Below are positions 61,874 through 64,000 of a stretch of 64,000 nt of DNA, one piece after another. Source of the stretch: Actinomycetota bacterium (GTDB lineage Bacteria; Actinomycetota; Actinomycetes; Nanopelagicales; Nanopelagicaceae). Below the pieces are notes generated by a model. The model worked only from the letters and a program-made list of their open reading frames with translations, was not told where the DNA came from and ran no database searches. The DNA lies in contig WLJX01000003.1 in assembly GCA_009701575.1 (NCBI GenBank), forward strand, positions 35,089 through 99,088, read 5' to 3'. The position numbers and the translations under genes were made by a program. Each line of letters starts with the position of its first letter. Position 1 is the stretch's first letter.

Positions 61874-62871
61874 TACAACTCAGCAGCCATGCTTACGGTC
61901 ATAATTCTGGCCAAGGCATCACTTGGTGAAATTCGATCACGAACAACTTCTGAAACTACTTCGATAATCGGAACTTCAACGCCGACGCGGTGAGCGAGTT
62001 CAAGAATTGCTGCGGCTGATGCCACTCCCTCAACAGTTTTAGAGACTTCGATTCGCGCTTGCGCCATTGTTCCGCTGCGCCCTAACGCTTCACCAAATGT
62101 TCGGTTACGAGATAGACCAGATCCGCAAGAAGCAACTAAGTCGCCCATTCCAGCCAAACCTAAGAATGTAAGTGGGTTGGCTCCATAACCATCACCAAAT
62201 CTTGCAACTTCACTAAGGCCACGAGTAATAATCATTGCTTGTGTGTTTTCACCTAGTCCGAGTCCGATAGCCATACCAACTGCAAGTGCGATGACGCTCT
62301 TTGCGGCGCCAGCTAGTTCACAACCAACTAAATCTTCAGATGGATAAACCCGGAAGTAAGGCGTTGTAAATGCTTCAATCATCATCTGCGAAATTTCAGT
62401 ATTTGAAGAAGCTGCAACCGCGCCAGCAGGTTGGCGAAGTGAAAGTTCACCAGCAAGGTTTGGTCCAGTAATTAAGCCAATTCGTGCAGGTGGAATTCCT
62501 AAAATTTCTGTTACAACTTCAGTCATACGTAATTGGGAATTGGCTTCAATTCCTTTCAACGTACTAATTACGGGCTTATCTTGGGGAAATGTCGAAACCC
62601 ATTCAGTCATGTTCTCACGGAGAGATTGCGCAGGAATTGCCAGAACTATTGCTTCACCAAAGTTAAAAGCCTCTTGAATATCATTTGTAGCCCGCATTGC
62701 TTTTGGTAGTGCGACGCCCGGTAAATACTTAGTATTCGAATTCTTAGTATTGATTTCAGAAATTACATCGGCGTTGCGGCCCCAAATTAAAACTTCTTGA
62801 CCAGCATCGCAAAGTACTTGTGCCATGGTTGTTCCCCATGCGCCAGATCCAAGAACTGTGAACTTAGACAT
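61873..62871 (-). CDS. gpsA: glycerol-3-phosphate dehydrogenase [NAD(P)+]
   Basis: The 332-residue dehydrogenase supplies glycerol 3-phosphate for phospholipids. It has VLGSGAWGTTMAQVL at the N-terminus, LPGVALP, TGPNLAGEL, the catalytic Lys region in GCELAGAAKSVIALA and TFLGLAGMGDLVASC. It is 4 bp after the plsC-type gene, which uses its product's derivative, and overlaps ddl. Confidence 0.97.
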   Translation of the reverse strand: MSKFTVLGSGAWGTTMAQVLCDAGQEVLIWGRNADVISEINTKNSNTKYLPGVALPKAMRATNDIQEAFNFGEAIVLAIPAQSLRENMTEWVSTFPQDKPVISTLKGIEANSQLRMTEVVTEILGIPPARIGLITGPNLAGELSLRQPAGAVAASSNTEISQMMIEAFTTPYFRVYPSEDLVGCELAGAAKSVIALAVGMAIGLGLGENTQAMIITRGLSEVARFGDGYGANPLTFLGLAGMGDLVASCGSGLSRNRTFGEALGRSGTMAQARIEVSKTVEGVASAAAILELAHRVGVEVPIIEVVSEVVRDRISPSDALARIMTVSMAAEL

Positions 62872-62875
62872 TTAC

Positions 62876-63640
62876 TTAATCCTTCTTTTTCTTAAAATTA
62901 CCGGTCCGGGGAAGGGATGAATTATGTGGATCAAAGATTTCATGAGGTGCTAATTCTCCCCTAATTTGCTCCAACAATTTCGTAATTTCGGCCATTGCAT
63001 AAGCGGTTGCTTCCACAAGCGCCGCTTGATCCTCCTCTTTTCCATACCATTTACTGAAATCCAAGGCTGGTCCCGCCAGATAAGTGATCTTTGTGCGCCG
63101 CCATAGAACTACACGCTTTGAATATGGCGCCAATAGATTTTGATCGCCCCATTGTGCGATTGGAATTACCGGGGCCTTGCTCATAATCGCCAACCTTGCC
63201 ACCCCAGTCTTTGCAACCATCGGCCATAAATTCTTATCACGAGTCAAAGTTCCCTCAGGATAAATCCCAACGCAGTGTCCCGCTTTCAATAAGCCGAGTG
63301 CGCTATCTAAAGCATGCGAAGCTTTATCACTCTCTCGCGCAACAGGTATTTGACCGGCCGACAAAAGAATTCGACCAAGTACCGGAATCTTAAAGACCGA
63401 ATCTTTTCCTAAATATCTAACGGCACGACCATTTCCATATAAGAAATGTGCAAAAACTAAGGCATCGGCATAGGAAATATGATTTGAAATAACTATTACC
63501 GCTCCGCTCTTGGGCAAGTTTTCTGCGCTGCGCCAATCGCGTTTTGTAAATAAATTTAGAATCGGAATAATGATTGAGGAAACATATTTAAAAGTTTTAT
63601 TAGTGCCGAGCGGATAACCACTGGGTGGCTGAAATTGCAT
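62876..63640 (-). CDS. 1-acyl-sn-glycerol-3-phosphate acyltransferase (PlsC family)
   Basis: The 254-residue acyltransferase has the catalytic NHISYADALVFAHF (H-x4-D) and the binding site GIYPEGTLTRD, followed by TGVARLA. It continues with a hydrophobic N-terminal segment typical of membrane-bound PlsC. Being directly upstream of gpsA, it forms a phosphatidate-synthesis unit. ATG 63640 follows TAGGAT by 6 nt. A second homologue lies at 13483. Confidence 0.92.
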   Translation of the reverse strand: MQFQPPSGYPLGTNKTFKYVSSIIIPILNLFTKRDWRSAENLPKSGAVIVISNHISYADALVFAHFLYGNGRAVRYLGKDSVFKIPVLGRILLSAGQIPVARESDKASHALDSALGLLKAGHCVGIYPEGTLTRDKNLWPMVAKTGVARLAIMSKAPVIPIAQWGDQNLLAPYSKRVVLWRRTKITYLAGPALDFSKWYGKEEDQAALVEATAYAMAEITKLLEQIRGELAPHEIFDPHNSSLPRTGNFKKKKD

Positions 63641-63646
63641 GCCTAT

Positions 63647-63652
63647 ATCCTA
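63647..63652 (-). promoter_or_regulatory. -10 hexamer TAGGAT, leaderless promoter of the plsC-gpsA-ddl unit
   Basis: TAGGAT ends 6 nt before ATG 63640. Confidence 0.55.
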
Positions 63653-63661
63653 ATTCCCATT

Positions 63662-63696
63662 AAAAAAGAGGGAACCATTTCTGGCTCCCTCTTTTA
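63662..63696 (-). terminator. Rho-independent terminator of the HU gene
   Basis: In minus sense AAAAGAGGGAGCC pairs with GGTTCCCTCTTTT around AGAAAT and is followed by TT, directly after the HU stop codon at 63710. It separates hup from the plsC-gpsA-ddl unit. Confidence 0.9.
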
Positions 63697-63709
63697 AATT
63701 AATTAACTA

Positions 63710-64000
63710 CTAGCGACGCTTTACAGCTTTCTTCGCAGTCTTCTTCTTTGCAGGAGCCTTCTTAGCTGGCTTCTTCTTTGCAGCAACCTTCTTAGCTGGC
63801 TTCTTCTTTGCAGCAACCTTCTTAGCTGCTGGCTTAGCAACAACCTTTACAGGTGGCTTTGGAGCCGCTTCAAGCTTACGTGCGCCAGAAATAACTTCCT
63901 TTAGCGCCTTTGCTGGCAAGAAACGAACTTTCTTGCTTGCCTTAATTTGAATTGTTTCACCAGTGAAAGGGTTACGACCCTTACGTGCTGGACGATCAAC
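63710..64000 (-). CDS. hup: HU-family histone-like protein with Lys-rich tail (N-terminus outside window)
   Basis: Reading from the right edge, the frame gives VDRPARKGRNPFTGETIQIKASKKVRFLPAKALKEVI, the DNA-binding arm and C-terminal part of HU. A basic tail of about 50 residues follows, with AAKKKPAKKVAAKKKPAKKAPAKKKTAKKAVKRR. This eukaryotic H1-like tail is the HupB/HupS type of Actinobacteria, which compacts DNA. Only the N-terminal half is missing. The ORF track lists only the tail (69 residues). The tail is encoded by a 30-bp tandem repeat. Confidence 0.95.
   Translation of the reverse strand, partial: VDRPARKGRNPFTGETIQIKASKKVRFLPAKALKEVISGARKLEAAPKPPVKVVAKPAAKKVAAKKKPAKKVAAKKKPAKKAPAKKKTAKKAVKRR
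63761..63827. repeat. 30-bp tandem repeat in the HU tail
   Basis: CTTAGCTGGCTTCTTCTTTG plus CAGCAACCTT occurs identically at 63761-63790 and 63791-63820, with a partial third copy (CTTAGCT) to 63827. Each unit encodes ten residues of the KKxPAKKVAAK pattern, so copy number could vary between strains. Confidence 0.9.

Noticed and set aside
63761-63827. CRISPR-like repeats
   Set aside because: The repeats are contiguous, without spacers, and encode the HU basic tail.

Overview
The window reads as the chromosome of a streamlined, low-to-mid-40s %GC actinobacterium, most likely a freshwater planktonic acI-type (Nanopelagicales) organism. This rests on the low GC by eye, gene gaps usually under 50 bp, frequent 1-16 bp overlaps, and gene order matching high-GC Actinobacteria: pimB/NlpC/fadD15/SRPBCC; DUF3000-RNase D-dxs; ceoB/ceoC-dut-DUF3093-DUF4193; trmD-rimM-KH-rpsP-ffh-glnD-glnB-amt-ftsY-smc-mutM-rnc-rpmF-DUF177-SepIVA; coaD-rsmD-recG-rpmB-thiL-ddl-gpsA-hup. 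The lineage is an inference. I found no rRNA, tRNA, insertion sequence, prophage or CRISPR array, and no gene-free stretch longer than about 250 bp.

Layout. (1) 1-7471 is accessory: a nitrogen/carbon scavenging cluster with a class-III aminotransferase fragment, a class-I GATase-like hydrolase, an APC permease, a glutamine-synthetase-like gamma-glutamylamine ligase, an aldehyde dehydrogenase, an SDR alcohol dehydrogenase and a class-II GATase of the EgtC type. Together they look like uptake, gamma-glutamylation, oxidation and deglutamylation of an amine. A structured leader precedes the aminotransferase and a GlnR-like site precedes the ligase. (2) 7468-12741 holds an HSDL2-like SDR with an enoyl-CoA isomerase/hydratase, a small LuxR-type protein, a membrane protein, ino1 with its PadR regulator, and an RhtB exporter. 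(3) 12783-22941 holds a Cas4-like nuclease, PlsC, an esterase with a membrane tail, ROK kinase, SRPBCC, FadD15, a LuxR regulator, PimB-type GT4, NlpC/P60, a tiny Cys-rich protein, a RibD-like reductase and a DMT exporter. (4) 23022-34865 holds DUF3000, RNase D, FTR1, the fadA-fadB beta-oxidation pair, dxs, aconitase and an RNA m5U methyltransferase. (5) 34897-39818 holds paired TrkA subunits, DUF3159, dut, a thioesterase, DUF3093, DUF4193 and an acyl-ACP desaturase. (6) 39867-64000 is core translation, secretion, nitrogen-sensing, replication and cell-wall genes on the minus strand, broken by rpmB, acdS (ACC deaminase) and a stand-alone RAM-domain protein, ending in a 5'-truncated HU gene.

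Two themes cut across the window. First, at least 23 genes have a TANNNT hexamer exactly 6 or 7 nt before the start codon, with no Shine-Dalgarno: the signature of leaderless transcription. This spacing was used to correct several starts in the ORF track (21296, 21547, 21590, 34897). Second, nitrogen metabolism recurs: the amine cluster, amt-glnB-glnD and acdS, with GTAAC/GAAAC half-sites at 11-bp spacing before the ligase and before amt. The best candidates for something undescribed are the amine cluster with its structured leader, the orphan Cas4-like nuclease, and the non-canonical CTG start inferred for rnc.
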